64,000 bases of DNA from Limnohabitans sp. 63ED37-2 (GCF_001412535.1 NZ_CP011774.1:2289501-2353500), one strand, 5' to 3'. Numbered from the stretch's first letter, positions 17,534 through 30,500 are shown. Made by a program: numbers and translations. The notes: generated from the letters alone by a model not told the origin.

Positions 17534-17944
17534 TCACACAGCGTGTGCGCTGCCTCTGCCCAAGCCTTCTGCAATCAAGGTCAGCACCAATGTATTGAGC
17601 GAAACGCCTTCGCGCTTGGCTCTTGCCACCAACTGCACATGCATTGAACGGGGCACACGCGAAACAAACTTGCCCGATGCAGCAATGGGCGTGAAATCTT
17701 CGCTCCGCAAAGTGGGGTGCGGCACCTCACGGCCCAAGTCCAACAAGGTGCTGACAGTGGCCTCAAAAGCCTCGCGACCATCGCTCATGGCCTGGTCCAT
17801 CGTTTCGCCATCGGCCACAACACCTGGGATATCAGGCATCGTGAACATGAAGCCACCGCCATCTTCAGCGGCGATAGGGCTCAGCACATGGCTGTAGGCC
17901 TCAAACGGAAACGGTGGCACCACCTTTTTAATCTTCTTGACCAT
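17534..17944 (-). CDS. hicB: HicB-family antitoxin
   Basis: This is the antitoxin partner of HicA. Residues about 5-60 form the HicB partial-RNase-H-like fold, with GGGFMFTMPDIPGVVADGET. Residues about 90-136 form a ribbon-helix-helix DNA-binding segment (SRVPRSMHVQLVARAKREG, then SLNTLVLTLIAEGL). It should neutralise HicA and repress the operon. The ATG at 17944 is preferred over an upstream in-frame start at 17965 because AGGAG sits correctly before it. The start overlaps the 3' end of hicA by 17 bp, so the two are translationally coupled. Length is 136 residues, normal for the family. Confidence 0.9.
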   Translation of the reverse strand: MVKKIKKVVPPFPFEAYSHVLSPIAAEDGGGFMFTMPDIPGVVADGETMDQAMSDGREAFEATVSTLLDLGREVPHPTLRSEDFTPIAASGKFVSRVPRSMHVQLVARAKREGVSLNTLVLTLIAEGLGRGSAHAV

Positions 17945-18188
17945 ACGACTGCTCCTGAAGTGCATCCAACAACAGCAAAAAATGCTTGATGTAAATGGCT
18001 TTGATGGGTCGCCTTGCGGGCACTGACAACGTATCGGTTAATTGCGAATGGACAAACACATGATGACTACCACCCGTGCTTCGTACGCTCAACCCATGGC
18101 GTTTGGCCAATGCCAACAAGTCATCCATGCGCCAGTCATTTGCCGGATTGCGGCGCATGGCTTGCTGTAGCTTCAAAGCCGTATTCAT
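17928..18188 (-). CDS. hicA: HicA-family toxin (mRNA interferase)
   Basis: This 86-residue protein matches the HicA family, whose members are small ribosome-independent mRNA-cleaving toxins with a dsRBD-like fold. The key GGSHHVFVH motif with the catalytic-type histidine is intact, as is the following PARRPIKAIYIKHFL segment. The gene order hicA then hicB, with overlap, is the common arrangement. No clear ribosome site is seen before the ATG. Two AGTATC boxes lie immediately upstream (18189-18206) and may be the operator. The pair sits in an island bounded by repeat clusters D and E. Confidence 0.88.
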   Translation of the reverse strand: MNTALKLQQAMRRNPANDWRMDDLLALAKRHGLSVRSTGGSHHVFVHSQLTDTLSVPARRPIKAIYIKHFLLLLDALQEQSYGQED

Positions 18189-18206
18189 AGTATCACATTC
18201 AGTATC
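18189..18206 (-). promoter_or_regulatory. Candidate hicAB operator (paired AGTATC boxes)
   Basis: AGTATC occurs at 18189-18194 and again at 18201-18206, a 12-bp direct repeat directly abutting the hicA start codon. A ribbon-helix-helix HicB dimer pair could bind such sites. This rests on position and repetition alone. Confidence 0.3.
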
Positions 18207-18255
18207 AAAAGGTTCTGATCTATCTGTTGACCAGCATGCCTTGAGCCGCCGAAGA

Positions 18256-18566
18256 CTGGATCCCGCATCAAGTGCGGGATGACATTTGATTTGTCACCCC
18301 GGGCTTGACCCGGGGTCCAGGCATTTAGCCCTTCGCGAAGCGACAAACCTGTCACCCCGGGCTTGACCCGGGGTCCAGACGTTTAGCCCTTCGCGAAGCG
18401 ACAAACCTGTCACCCCGGGCTTGACCCGGGGTCCAGACGTTTAGCCCTTCGCGAAGCGACTGACGAAGACTGGATCCCGGATCTAGTCCGGGATGACAGG
18501 AGAGCTGTCACCCCGGGCTCCGACCCGGGGTCCAGGCATTTAGCCCCTCGCGAAGCAACTGACGAA
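18256..18566. repeat. Hairpin-repeat cluster E (6 copies)
   Basis: Copies begin at 18256, 18292, 18350, 18408, 18470 and 18506. The copy at 18470 has the TCCCGGA/TCCGGGA stem with loop TCTAG. The copy at 18506 has the 6-nt loop CTCCGA. The spacers contain the 10-bp palindrome CTTCGCGAAG. The last spacer ends exactly at the stop codon of the giant adhesin gene (18567-18569). Confidence 0.88.
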
Positions 18567-21500
18567 TCAGCCGTTGTGCGTCACCGCCATTTGCTGGTCG
18601 AGCAGCAGTTGGGCTGTGGTGTCGTTGGCGGCGTTGTAGACGGCGTAGGTGCGGCCGTTTTGAGTGACGGTGGAATCGGTAGACAGCCACTCGTTGGCGC
18701 TGAGCAGGGCCGTGTCGTTGGCGTCGCCGGTCAACATCAGTTGGTGCATGTCGCCCGAAACCGCATCCACACCGCTTGCGCCCAACATATCGGTCAGGGT
18801 CAGCTTGATGGTGTTGGCAGCGGCGTCGGCGGAGGCGTTCACCTCGGTCAACTTGGCTGCGTCTGTCACGGCGGACAAGTCCAAAGACAGACCACCAAAC
18901 AGCTTGAACACGTTGTCGCCCTGCCCCACGGCGTGCGATGCCGCCTCGGCCGCAGAGGCGCTGCGGTATTCGAACGCTGCGTCGGCCACCAGCACAGAAG
19001 AACCATCGGCCAACTGCGCTGTGGACCGACCCGCCTCGGTCACACCCGCCACTGGCGTGCGCGTGGTGCCATCGCTCGTCAAGTCGATCGACGTGATGCC
19101 CAAGTCAGCCAAGCTGCGCACCTCGCCAGCATCGCTCACGCCGTTGCCGTTGGCGTCTTGCCAAACTTTGAACTCGGCAAACTTCGCGTCGGCTTCGTTC
19201 AACTGGCCGTCGTGGTTGGTGTCAAACACTTCAGCCAAACCTTGCAAGTCGGTACCCCCGTTTTGGGCAAACGCAAACTGGCTGTGGTCGTGCACCATGC
19301 CGTCGGCGTATTTGTCCCACACCAGCACGCCGTCTTGCGGAGCAGCCCAGTGGGTGGCGTCCAAAGTGCCGTCGCTGTTGACGTCCATCACGGTTGAGGC
19401 ATAGCCAATGGTGCCATCACGGTTCAAGTCCAGCAACACTGGGGCCACATTGGCGGTCACGGTCACGAGCTTATTGACAATGACTTGGGATTTAGTCGCC
19501 GTGTTTTGCCAGACCACGTATTCGGTAGCGCCGTCTTTAACAGTTCCTGCATTGGTCCAAGTGCCAGTGCCAGACTTCAAGCTAACCGCATCGACATTGG
19601 TGCCATCGACCAGAAACTGATGGAACCGGGTGGTGGCGCTCAATGCTGTGCCCGTCACGTTGGTCCAGGTTTTGCCATCGTCGCTGGGGGTACCCGTGTG
19701 GATGCTGTTAAAGCCCGCCATGTCGTTGACATCTCTGCTTGCGATGATCAGTGTGTTGGCAGCGACATCTTGGCCCATATTGATGCGCTCAATGCTGTTG
19801 ATACGGCTAGCGCCGTCATACGCACTGGCGCTGACGTTTCTGATGGTGGTGAGGTCTAAGGTTCCCCCATTCATCAGGCGAATGGTATCGAAGCCTTGTC
19901 CGCCGTCCACCATGGCTTTGACTGCTGCGCTTGTGTTGTTGGCCAGATTGGTTACATCTGATGCGGTCAGCACAATCACGTCATTGCCACGGCCTGCGTT
20001 AAAGCGGTCAACTCCACCCCCACCAGTGAGCGTGTCATTGCCCGTGGTGCCAATCACTTGTTCGCTGCCCGCTCCGCCTGTTCCGTTAGCCACCATCCCT
20101 GTAGCGAACTGAGTGCCACCATAGATGACGTAAGTCCGACCCACGTTGGTGATGCTGCCACTGCTCGGCTCAGCGCTAGGCGCTCCAACCAATAAGTCGT
20201 CAAAGCCGTCACCGTTGATGTCACCACCGTAAGAAACAGCACTGCCGTCATTGAATGCGATACCGCCCAATTGATCATCTGCAGAAGCACCATTGATGAC
20301 GAATCCACCACTGCCTTGAGCAATGTCAGAGAAGTTGAGTGCAGTGGTACTTGTTTTTCCGTACACCACAAAAACGCGGCCGTTTGGACCAGACAGGCCT
20401 GAGGCCAACAACATGTCGGCCAAGCCATCGCCGTTGATGTCTCCCGCATACGAGGCTGACAAACCGGATAGGAATTCCGTACTCGTGTTACCGGTGCCAG
20501 TGGTACCCTTGATCATGAAGCCGCCAGAGGCATTGGCTGCAGTCAGTGAAGTCAGGTTAACCGTCGCAGTGTCTGTTTTACCAAAAACCACATAGCTATT
20601 GCCCCCCTGTCCGGAGGCAATAATGTCGTGAACCACCACGTCAGCCAAACCGTCACCGTTGACGTCTCCGACGCCGGAAACACTTTGGCCCACGTTTTGG
20701 TTGGCGGTGAAACCGACAATGTCAAATCCCGTGGTGGAAGCTGCTGTGCTGGTGCCTCCAAAACTGACACGTGCCGAACCTGCGCGTGTCTGGCCATTGA
20801 TGTCAGCAAGGTTGTTGCCGAAGACAAAGTCACCAAACCCATCTCCGTTGACATCGCCAGCATTGCTGGCGTAGCCAACATTGGAAGTGTTGAAGCCGTA
20901 ATCAAAGGCACCTGTTGGTGGCGATCCCAAATCATAAGAAGCATTGATCCCGGTTGAAGCATTGGGTTCGGTTCCAAAAAGAACCGAACTGGTACTACCA
21001 GCGGACAAGATATCGTTCAGACCGTCACCGTTGAGGTCACCAGCTGTATTGACTATCGACGACTGACGACCCAGTATTGCATAGCCCTCAGATGTTGCTG
21101 TAGCTCGGAAAGTGTCCACAGTGACTGTATTGCTGTTGGTCTTACCGTAAACCACAAACACTGCACTGGTGTTGCCACCATTGGTGGCTTGCGCGTTCGT
21201 ATCTGCGACGAGAATATCGGCCAAACCGTCACCGTTCATATCTCCTGCCGCTGAAACGTTGATGCCTAGCTTAGAGCTCCCTCTGTCAGTCCTAATGACA
21301 AAACCGTTCGACGAGCCTCCTGCTGTGATACTTGACAACTCCAATGATGTGATCGGTGTAGATGAACCGAACACCACAAACGCACGCGCGTCAGAGGGCG
21401 AGAAGTTGGGGTGCTGACCGATCACAAAGTCATCGTAGCCATCACCGTTGACGTCACCCAGGTAAGACACTGAAGAACCCGTGTTGTAGCCTGTTGTGGC

Positions 21501-24500
21501 GGATGCGACACCCACAATGCCATTCGTCAACGTGACAACCGAAGTCGTCACCGTCTGATTCACCGTATCGGTCGCCAACGAGTAAGCGGTGGTGCCACCT
21601 TTCGCGTTGGTAGCGCTGATGTTCACAAACGCGCCTTCAGTGCCGCTGGTTTGGTCCCACGCGCGGAAGGTGAAGGCGCTGCTGATGCTGCCTGTGAAGT
21701 TGGCGTTGGGTTTGAAGTACACGCGGTTGTCCGTGTCGGACTTGAGCAAGAAGGCGCGGCTGTCGCTGAGCGCGGTGCTGGTGTCCACAGCCGTCCAAGT
21801 GGTGCCGCCGTTGGTGCTGAAGAACAGGCTGCCTTTGCTGGTGTCGATCGCGTTTATGGCGATGCCTTTGCCGTTGGTGCTGTTGGCATCGGTGACGGCA
21901 CCTACAAAATCTGAGACCAAAGTGCCGACTGCACCCGTGGGGTTAGCGGGAGTGGCCGACGATGGCAAGCTGTTCATACTGAGGCTAACGTCAGCAAGCA
22001 CAGGGGCTGCGTTGGCAGCGACCACGGTGATGGTGCTGGCCAAACTGAGTGTGGCGGTATCAACGCCGCCGTTGGCAGTGCCACCGGTGTCCTGCAGGCT
22101 GCTAATAGTTAGCACACGGCCACCTAGGCTGGCCGTGGCATTGGTGTTGATGTACTGAATGCTCTTAACAAGGATTTCCGTGTTGGCAGTGCTCAAACCA
22201 GCGCTGCTGCTGAGGTCTACGGTGGCCGTGCCATTGGTTACAGAAACACTGAATGCGATACCGTTGGTGGTGGTGGTTCCGCTGGTGCCGTTGGTCAGGC
22301 TGAAGGTGCTGCCGTCGAGGGTGATTTTTTCATCTGCACCGTCTTGCAAGCCGCTCACTGTGAATTTGAGGGCCTTGATGGTTTGCACAGTGTCTCTGTT
22401 GCCCAGGGTGGCTGTGGCCGCGCTGAAGGCGGTCACTGCGGTGCTGCTGCCGATCGATTGGCTGCCGCCTTGTGTGGTGACCACCAGCGTTGGCGCGTCG
22501 TTGATATCGGTGATGTCAAAGTTGAGGTTAAATGTGCTTGCCGTGGAGTAGGCATCTCCAGCGCCCGTGAGGGCAGAGATGTCTTTGAAGGTGCCCGTGG
22601 TGGAACCATCAGTTCCGTCCCACAGGCGGATATTGGCTTTAGACAGTTGTCCTGAGAAATCGGCTTTGCCAGAGAACCACAGGCGGGCGTTGCCGTCGAG
22701 CAAGAAGGCGTTGGTGGCACTGCAGCTGGCGCATTTGGCGGTGAGGTCGAGCCAAGTCGCGCCACCGTCCAAGCTGTAGAAGGCGGTCCCGTTGGTCGTT
22801 GTCTGCAGCGGCCCTGTGATGGCAATGCCTACGTTGGTGTTGTCCGCATCTTTGCCCGCGGTGAGGCTGGAGATGAGCGTGCCCGTGGTGGTGCCATTCA
22901 CAGGCGCAGCTGCATCTTCCAGGCCACGGTAGCTGATGGACGCACTGATGGCAGGTGCATCGTTGACAGCGGTCAGGTTGATGGTGCTGGTGCCGACGTT
23001 GGAGGCGTTGTTGGCAGACTGGCCGTCGTTCACTTGCCAGCTGAGGGTGCGGCTGCCGCTGGTGGCGGTGGGGTTGTCGCTTGTGCTGCTGTAGGTGACG
23101 CTTTGCAGCGCGGCTTGGTACTGCGCCACAGTGGCGGTGCCGCTCAGGGTGAGTTTGCCGGAGGCGGCGTCGAAGCTGCCGGTGATGCCGTTGGCGTTGG
23201 TGAAGGAGAGCACGTCACCGGTGGTACGACCGGAGGTGATTTGCACGGTGGCACCCGTCAGGTTGGCGCTGTCGGCATCGCTCAGGGTGAGGGTGTCGTT
23301 GGCGGCGACGCCTGCTGCGTTTTCGGTGTAGCTGCGGGCAGTGGCGCTGGTGACAACAACCGGGGCGTCGTTGACCGAATTGACGGTGATGGTGATGGTG
23401 TCGGTGTCGGTTTTGGCGTCGCCCAAGCTGCCGTCGTTGGTGGTCATGGTCAGCTGTGCGCTGCCGCTGAAGTTGGCAGTGGGTGCAAAGCTGACGGTGG
23501 TCGCCAGTGTGGCGTTGATGGCCGCTTTGGTGCCGGTGAGGGTGACGGTGTTGGTGCCGCTGCCTGTAATGGTGGCGGTGCCGCCGCTGACATTGAGTAC
23601 GCCGTTGGTCACGCCCAGGGTGACGGTGTAGTTGTCGCCGTTGTTGGTGGCGTCGGTCATGCTCAGGCCGGTGATGGCCAGGGCAGTGTCTTCGTTGGTG
23701 CTTTGGGCGGTCAGGCCGTTGTTGACGGGGGTGTCGTTGGCGGCGATGACTTGGACGATGCGGTCTTGCCCAGTGGCCAAGGTGGCGCCACCGCTGCTGA
23801 CAATGTTGGTTTTGACGGTGTAGTTGCCCAGCGCCAGTGCGTTGGCCTGGTTGTCCAGGGTCCAGACGCCGTTGGTGACGGTGGCGGTGACGTTGTCGAC
23901 CACTTTGACGTTGCTGCTGTTGAGCACGGTGACCTTAACCACTTCGCCCGTGGCCAGGCCGCTGGTGGCTCCGCTGAGGCTGAGGGTGGTGTCGGTGGTG
24001 ATCAGGTCACTGGCACTGCTGCCGGTGTCGGTGCTGATGCTGTTGAAGCTGACGAACTTGTTGCTGGTTTCGATGTCGTTGTCGACGAGCAAGTCGATTT
24101 TGAGCGAGGCGTTGGACCAGCGGGTGTAGGTGCGGCCGTCGCTGACGGAGGCGTTGCTGTTGGCCGGGTCGGTGGCAAATGGCAGGTCTTTGGCACCTTT
24201 GACCCAGCCTGTGGTGTCGTAGCCGTCACCAGCCGAGAGCACGAGTTTGTCGCCGGTGTTGCCGCGAACGACCAGTTGGTAGTTGCTCAGCAGGTTGATG
24301 TTGGTGAGCCAGCTGGCGGTGCCAAACGAGGCGAAGGCGGTGGCGTCGCCGATGACGTTTTGTGCACCGCTGTCGCTTTCCAGGTCGATGATTTCAAAGC
24401 CTTGCAGTTTGGTGGTGGTGTAGAAGTCGGTGAGGTTGTTCAGGTCGAGCGTGGTGCCTGTTCCTGTGACTTTGAGGGTGTCGATGCCCGCACCGGCATT

Positions 24501-27500
24501 GACCCAGTTGGCGCTGGGGGTGGCGTTGACCAGGTAGTTGGCGATGGCGCTGGCACTCAGTTCAAAGGTTTGTGCACCGCCAGAGCCTGAGCCGGGTGCG
24601 CCTGCACCGGCAAACGAGATGCCGGTGCTGGTGCTAGGCAGGACTTGGGTGGCTCCGTCGGCCACGAGGGTGATGCCGCTGGTGCTGGTGGTGGCCAGGG
24701 CTTCGACAACGAGCTGTTGTGTGCTGCCGCTGGAGACGTTTCCGGCCAGGTCGGTGGTGCGGAACTGGAAGGTTTTGGTGCCTGTGCTCAGCGGGGTGTC
24801 CAGATAGAACTTGACGAGGTCGCCGCTGAGGTCACCGGCCGCCCAGGTGGTGCCGCCGTCGGTGCTGATTTCGACTTTGCTCAGGGCTTCGCCGGTGCCA
24901 ACGGTGCCAAAGATGGTTTGGCCTTTGGTGGTGCCGTCGCTGAAGATTTTCCAGTCGGTGTTGCTGGTGCCCGCGCTGCTGGGGGTGTCTTTGTTGATGT
25001 TCAGGGCATCGACTTGTTCGGCGTTGGTGGTGTCAACTTTGAGCGTTTTTGTGGTGCTCTTGACGACGTTGCCCGCCAGGTCGACCACGTCGGCCTTGAG
25101 GGTGTAGGTGCCTTCTGCCAAGGTGTTGGCGTGGTTGTCCAGCGCCCAGTTGCCCGAGCCGTCGACGGTGACGAATTGCGATGCGGCCAGGGAGCCATCG
25201 GCTTTGACGATTTGCACGCGCAGTTGGTCGCCCGCTTGTGCGCCGGTGTTGCTGAAGCCTGCTGCGGTGCCTTTGATGACCAGCGTTTGGTCATTGGTGA
25301 TGAAGTCGGTGGCACTGACGCCGGTGTCTTTGGAGTCGTTGGCCCCGCTGTCCACGATGCTGGTGATGGCCAGCGTGAGGGTGCTGGTGGCGTTGCTGTC
25401 TGAGCCTGCTGCTCCTGTGCCGTTGTTGGGGTTGTTGGCGGCATCGGTGTCGATGACCAGGGCCTGGCTGTTGCCCGCTTTGACCACGTTGCCTGCAGCG
25501 TCAACGATGTCGGCTTTGAGGGTGTATTTGCCGTCGGCTTGTTGGATGCCGGTGCGGTCCCAGGACCAGGCACCGTTGGTGTCGGGTTGCACAAAGGCTT
25601 CGGCTTGCAAGGTGCCGTCTGCCTTGAGCAGTTGCACGCGCACGCGGTCGCCGCTGGCGCCGCCGGTGCTGCTGAAGTTGGCGGTGGTGCCTTTGATGAC
25701 GAGGGTGTTGTCGTTGGTGACAAAGTCAGTGGCGCTGGTGCCGTTGTCTTTGGAGCCGTTGGCGTTGCCGGTGGCGCTGTTGCCGTCGTCGATGGCGGTG
25801 ACGCTGACGCTGACGGTGCTGCCCGAGTTGCCATCGGTGGCGGGGTTGTTGGCCGGGTTGGTGCTGGCGCTGTTGTCAATGATCAGGGTTTTGTCGGTGG
25901 CGGCTTTGACGGCGTTGCCGGCCAAATCGACGATGCTGGCTTTGACGGTATAGGCACCGTCGATCAGGTCGTTGACGGTGTTGTTGAAGGTCCAGTTGCC
26001 ACTGCTGTCGGGCGTGACCAGGCCTTCGGCCGCCACGGTGTTGTCTGCTTTGAGGATTTGCACGCGCACGGCAGCGCCTGTGGCGTTGCCGGTGCTGACG
26101 AAGTCGGTGACGGTGCCTTTGATGGCCAGGCTGCGGTCTTGTGTGATGAAGTCGTTGGCGCTGGTGCCGGTGTCGCTGGAGGCCAGGGTGCTGTCCACGA
26201 TGGACGCAATGGCGATGCTGGCGTTGGTGTTGGCGTCGGTTGCAGGGGTGTTGCTGCCGTTGCTGTTGTCGGTGCCTTGTGTGGCGGAGTTGTCGACGGT
26301 GACGATTTGGCTGTCGGTGCCTGCAGCTGCTGTGTTGGTGCGGTTGCCTGCTTTGTCAACGATGGTGGCGATCAGGGTGTAGTTGCCGCTGTCGCGGGTC
26401 ACGCCGGTGTCGCTCCAGCTCCAAGTGCCGTTGCTGGCGGGGGTGACAAAGGTGCTGCCAACCACGGTGCCTGCGGCGTTTTTGAGTTCGAGCTGAACCA
26501 CGTCACCGTTGGCGGTGAAGCTGCCGACGGTGCCGTTGTAGACCAGGGTTTGGTCGTTGGTGACGAAGTCGCTGGCGCTGGTGCCGCTGTCCAGGCTGAT
26601 GCCGGTGATGCTGACGGTGGCGTCTTTGTTGGCGTCGGTTTGTGGTGTGGCGCTGCCGTTGCTGTTGTCGGTGTTTTTGCCGCCGTCGGTGTCGATGGTG
26701 ACGATTTGGCTGTCGGTGCCTGCACCGGTCACGGTGTTCCCTGCTTTGTCCACGATGGTAGCGCTCAGGGTGTAGTTGCCGCTGGCACGCGTGACGCCGG
26801 TGTTGTCCCACGACCAAGTGCCGTTGCTCGCGGGTGTGACGAAGGTGCTGCCCACTTCTGTGCCGCTAGCGTCTTTGAGGACGAGTTTGACGGCGTCGCC
26901 GTTGGCGGTGAAGTTGCTGACCGTGCCGCTGTAGGTGAGGGTCGGGTCGTTGGTGATGAAATCGATCGTACTGGTGCCGCTGTCGGTGCTGATGGCGTCG
27001 ATGCTGACGGAGGTGGAGGACGAGGCGTTCGGGTCGGCGCTGTCGCCGCCGTTGCTGTTGCTGTTGTTGCTGCCGCTGGTGTCGATGGTGACCAATTGGC
27101 TGTCGGATACGCCTGCGTTGCCCGATTCGTCACGCACTTGCATCTGGATGGTGGCGGTGCTGGTCAAGCTGGTGTCCACTGCGCTGACGTTGGTGCCGCT
27201 GACGCTGGTGGTGATGTCGATCCAGGTGGTGCCGTTGTGTTTGGAGTAGAACAACTTTTCGCCGGTGGCCAAGGCGGCGCTGAGCGTGGCCCTGATGGTC
27301 AGGCCGTTGTTGTCGCTGGTGATGAAGTCGCTGTTGCTGACGCCGGTGTCGTCGGTGATGCCGGTGATGTCCACCGTGGTGGTGGGGGCAGTGGCATCGG
27401 TGCTGTAGACCTGGTCATCGGTGATGGTGCCGGTGTTGCCCGCGGCGTCTTTTGCAGCCAGGCTGGCAGCGACGGTGGTGTCGTTGTCGGCCAGCAGGTC

Positions 27501-30500
27501 CGCGCCCGTGGTGTTGATGCTGAAGCGGCCGTTGGCGGCGACAGCGCCGGTGAAGGTTTTGCCGTTGATGGTGAGGGTGACGACGTCGCCGGTGGTGAAT
27601 TCGCCACGCACGGTGCCGGTGATGGCGATGCTGGCTTGGGCACCTTCGACGGTGTTGACAATGTTGTCAGCGGTCACGCTGTCCAGCACGAGGCTGGTTT
27701 TGCCGGATGGTGGGTTGAGTGGGTCTTCGGGGTTGACCACGGGCAGTGGACCGGTGGTGTCGAGTTTGGCGCTGTCGGCTGTGCTCGTGGCACTGTTGTT
27801 GCCTTCGGGGTCTTGCAATTTGGCGGTGACGCTCAGGGTGGCACCTTCGCTGGGCTTGGCGTAGGTGGTGGTGGCAAATCCGGCGTCGAGGTCGGCTTGC
27901 GCGAGGGTGACGGTGTTGGTGGTGGTGCCGTCGCTGAAGAGCACTTTGTCGCCCACGGTGACTTTGGTTTTGTCAAAGTTGGCGCGCACGGCAAAGGTGT
28001 TGGCCGTGCCAATTTCACTGGCGTTGACCAAGCCGTCGTTGTTGGCGTCGGTGGTGATGGTGACAGTGGGTGCTGCGCTGCCGTTGGGGGCGATGCTGTC
28101 CAGTGTGTAGGCTTGGTTGGCGGTGATGGTGCCAGGGTTGCCCGCTTTGTCATTGGCCACCAAGCTGGCAGCGACGGTGAGGTCACTGTCGGCCAGCAAG
28201 TTGGCACCGCTGACGTTGATGCTGAAGGTGCCGTCAGCAGCAACTTGGCCTGTGAAGTCGGTGTTGTTGACGCGCAGGGTGACGGTGTCGCCGGTGGTGA
28301 ATTCACCGCGCACTTTGCCGGTGATGGCGATGGCGCTTTGGGCGCTCTCGGCAGCGTTGAGGACGTTGTCGGCGGTGACTTTGTCGAGCGTCAGGCTGGC
28401 TTTGCCAACTGCGGGGTTACCGGGGTTGGCCGTTTCTTGGGCGGGTCCGGTGGTGTCGAGCTGCGCGCTGTCGACGTTGCTTTCGGAGGCCACGTTGCCC
28501 GCCGTGTCCATGACAGTGGCACTGACTTGCAGGGTGGCGCCTTCGGCGGGTTTGTCGAAGGTGGTGGTGCCAAAGCCGTTGCTGATGTCGGTGGCGGTGA
28601 GCGTCACCATTTTGACGATGGCACCGTTGGTAAAGACGAGGATGTCGCCGGCAACGACTTTGGTTTTGTCAAAGGTGGCGCGGGCGGTGAAGGTGGTGGC
28701 GCTGCCCAGTTCGGCGGCGCTGACGAAGCCGTCGTTGTTGGCGTCGGTGGTGATGCTGACCACGGGCGCAGCTTCGCCGTTGGGAGCACTGGTGTCGAGT
28801 TTGGCGCTGTCGTTGGCGCTGCTGGCTGTGCTGTTGCCCAAGCTGTCTTGCAGTTTGGCGTTGACGGTGAGGGTGCCGCCTTCTGCGGGTTTGGCAAAGG
28901 TGGTGGTGGCAAAGCCGTTGCCAATGTCGGCCGCGCTCAGGGTGATGGTTTGGGTGTTGCTGCCGTCGCTGAAGACGATTTGGTCACCGGCCATGACTTT
29001 GGTATTGTCAAAGCTGCCTTTGACGGTGAAGGTGGTGGCGGTGCCGATCTCGGTGGCGTTGACAAAGCCGTTGTTGTCGTCATCGGTGGTGATGGTGACG
29101 GTGGGCGCAACGCCGCCGTTGGGCGCGGCACTTTGGATGTTGGCGCTGTCGCTGGCGTCCGGGGTGGGGCTGGTGTTGCCGGCGCGGTCGGTGATGCTGG
29201 CGCTGACGGTGAAGGTGGTGCCGTCGCCAGTGGCGGTGAGGTCGGTGACTTCGACCTTGCCTGCGGTGATGTGCGCGGCTGTGAGGGTGATGCTGCGCGG
29301 GTTGTTGCCGCTGGCTTTCAGGGTGATGGTGTCACCGGCTGCGGCTTGCGCGGGCAGTGCGATGGTGGCCTTGAATTGGCTGGTGAGTTCGCTGCCGCTG
29401 ATGAAGCCGTCGTTGTTGGTGTCGGTGCCCAGGGTGACTTTGAGACCCGTTTTGGTGGCGTCTGTGGGGTCTGCGAAGCTGCTGGTATCCACAATGGCTT
29501 TGTCGGTGCCGGCGCTGCTGACGTTGCCTGCACTGTTGGTGCGGGTGGCGCTGATGTTGAGCGTGGCGTCGTTGGCCGGTGCGCTGAAGCTGTCGGTGAC
29601 AAATCCGGCGTCAAGGTCGGCTTGGACCAAGGTGTGGGTTTTGGTCGTACTGCCGTCGGTGACGGTGATGGTGTCGCCCACAACCGCGCCGCTGGGCAGT
29701 GTGGTTTTGATGCTGACGGTGGTGGCACCGCCCAGTTCGGTGCGGTTGATGAAGCCGTCGTTGTTGCTGTCGGTGGTGATTTCGACGGTGGGTGCACCAA
29801 CGGGTGTGGTGTTGACGGTGGCTGCGTCAGTGGCCAAGTTGCTGGTGTTGCCTGCGGTGTCGGCGACTCGGGCGCTGACTTCGAGTTGGCTGCCGTTGGC
29901 GGGCAGTGTGAAGCTGGCGGTCAGGTTGCCTGCAGAGATTTGCGCTGCACTCAGGGTGATGGTTTTGCTGTCGTTGCCGGTGCCGGTGATGACCAAGACG
30001 TCGCCTGCTTTGGCGTCGGTGGGCAGGGTGACGGTGACGCTGGCGGTGGTGGCGCCGTTGATCTCGGTGGTGTTGAGGATGCCGTTGTCGTCGGTGTCTG
30101 TGGTGATGCGGATGCCAACGCCTTGTTTGGTAGAGGGGCTGACGGGGTCGAGGTTGGACAGGTCAAGTTTGGCGCTGTCGGTGGCTTCGGGGCCGGTGTT
30201 GCCCAGCACGCCGTCGGTCAGGCTGGCTTTGACGTTGAAGGTGGCACCGTCGCCAGGGCTGGTGAAGGTGGTGCTGGCTTTGCCCGCGTCCTTCATGGCC
30301 TGGGTGAGGGTCACGGTCTTGACGGTGCCAGTGCCGGTGTCGGTGAAGGTGACCGTGTCGCCCACAGCCACTTTGGCGCTGTCGAACTTGGCGCTGACGG
30401 TGAGCGTGGTATTGGGCGTGCCGCTGCTGTTGCCGATTTCACCAAAGCTGACCAAGCCGTCGTTGTTGGCGTCGGTGTCGATGGTGAGTGTGGGAGCGTC

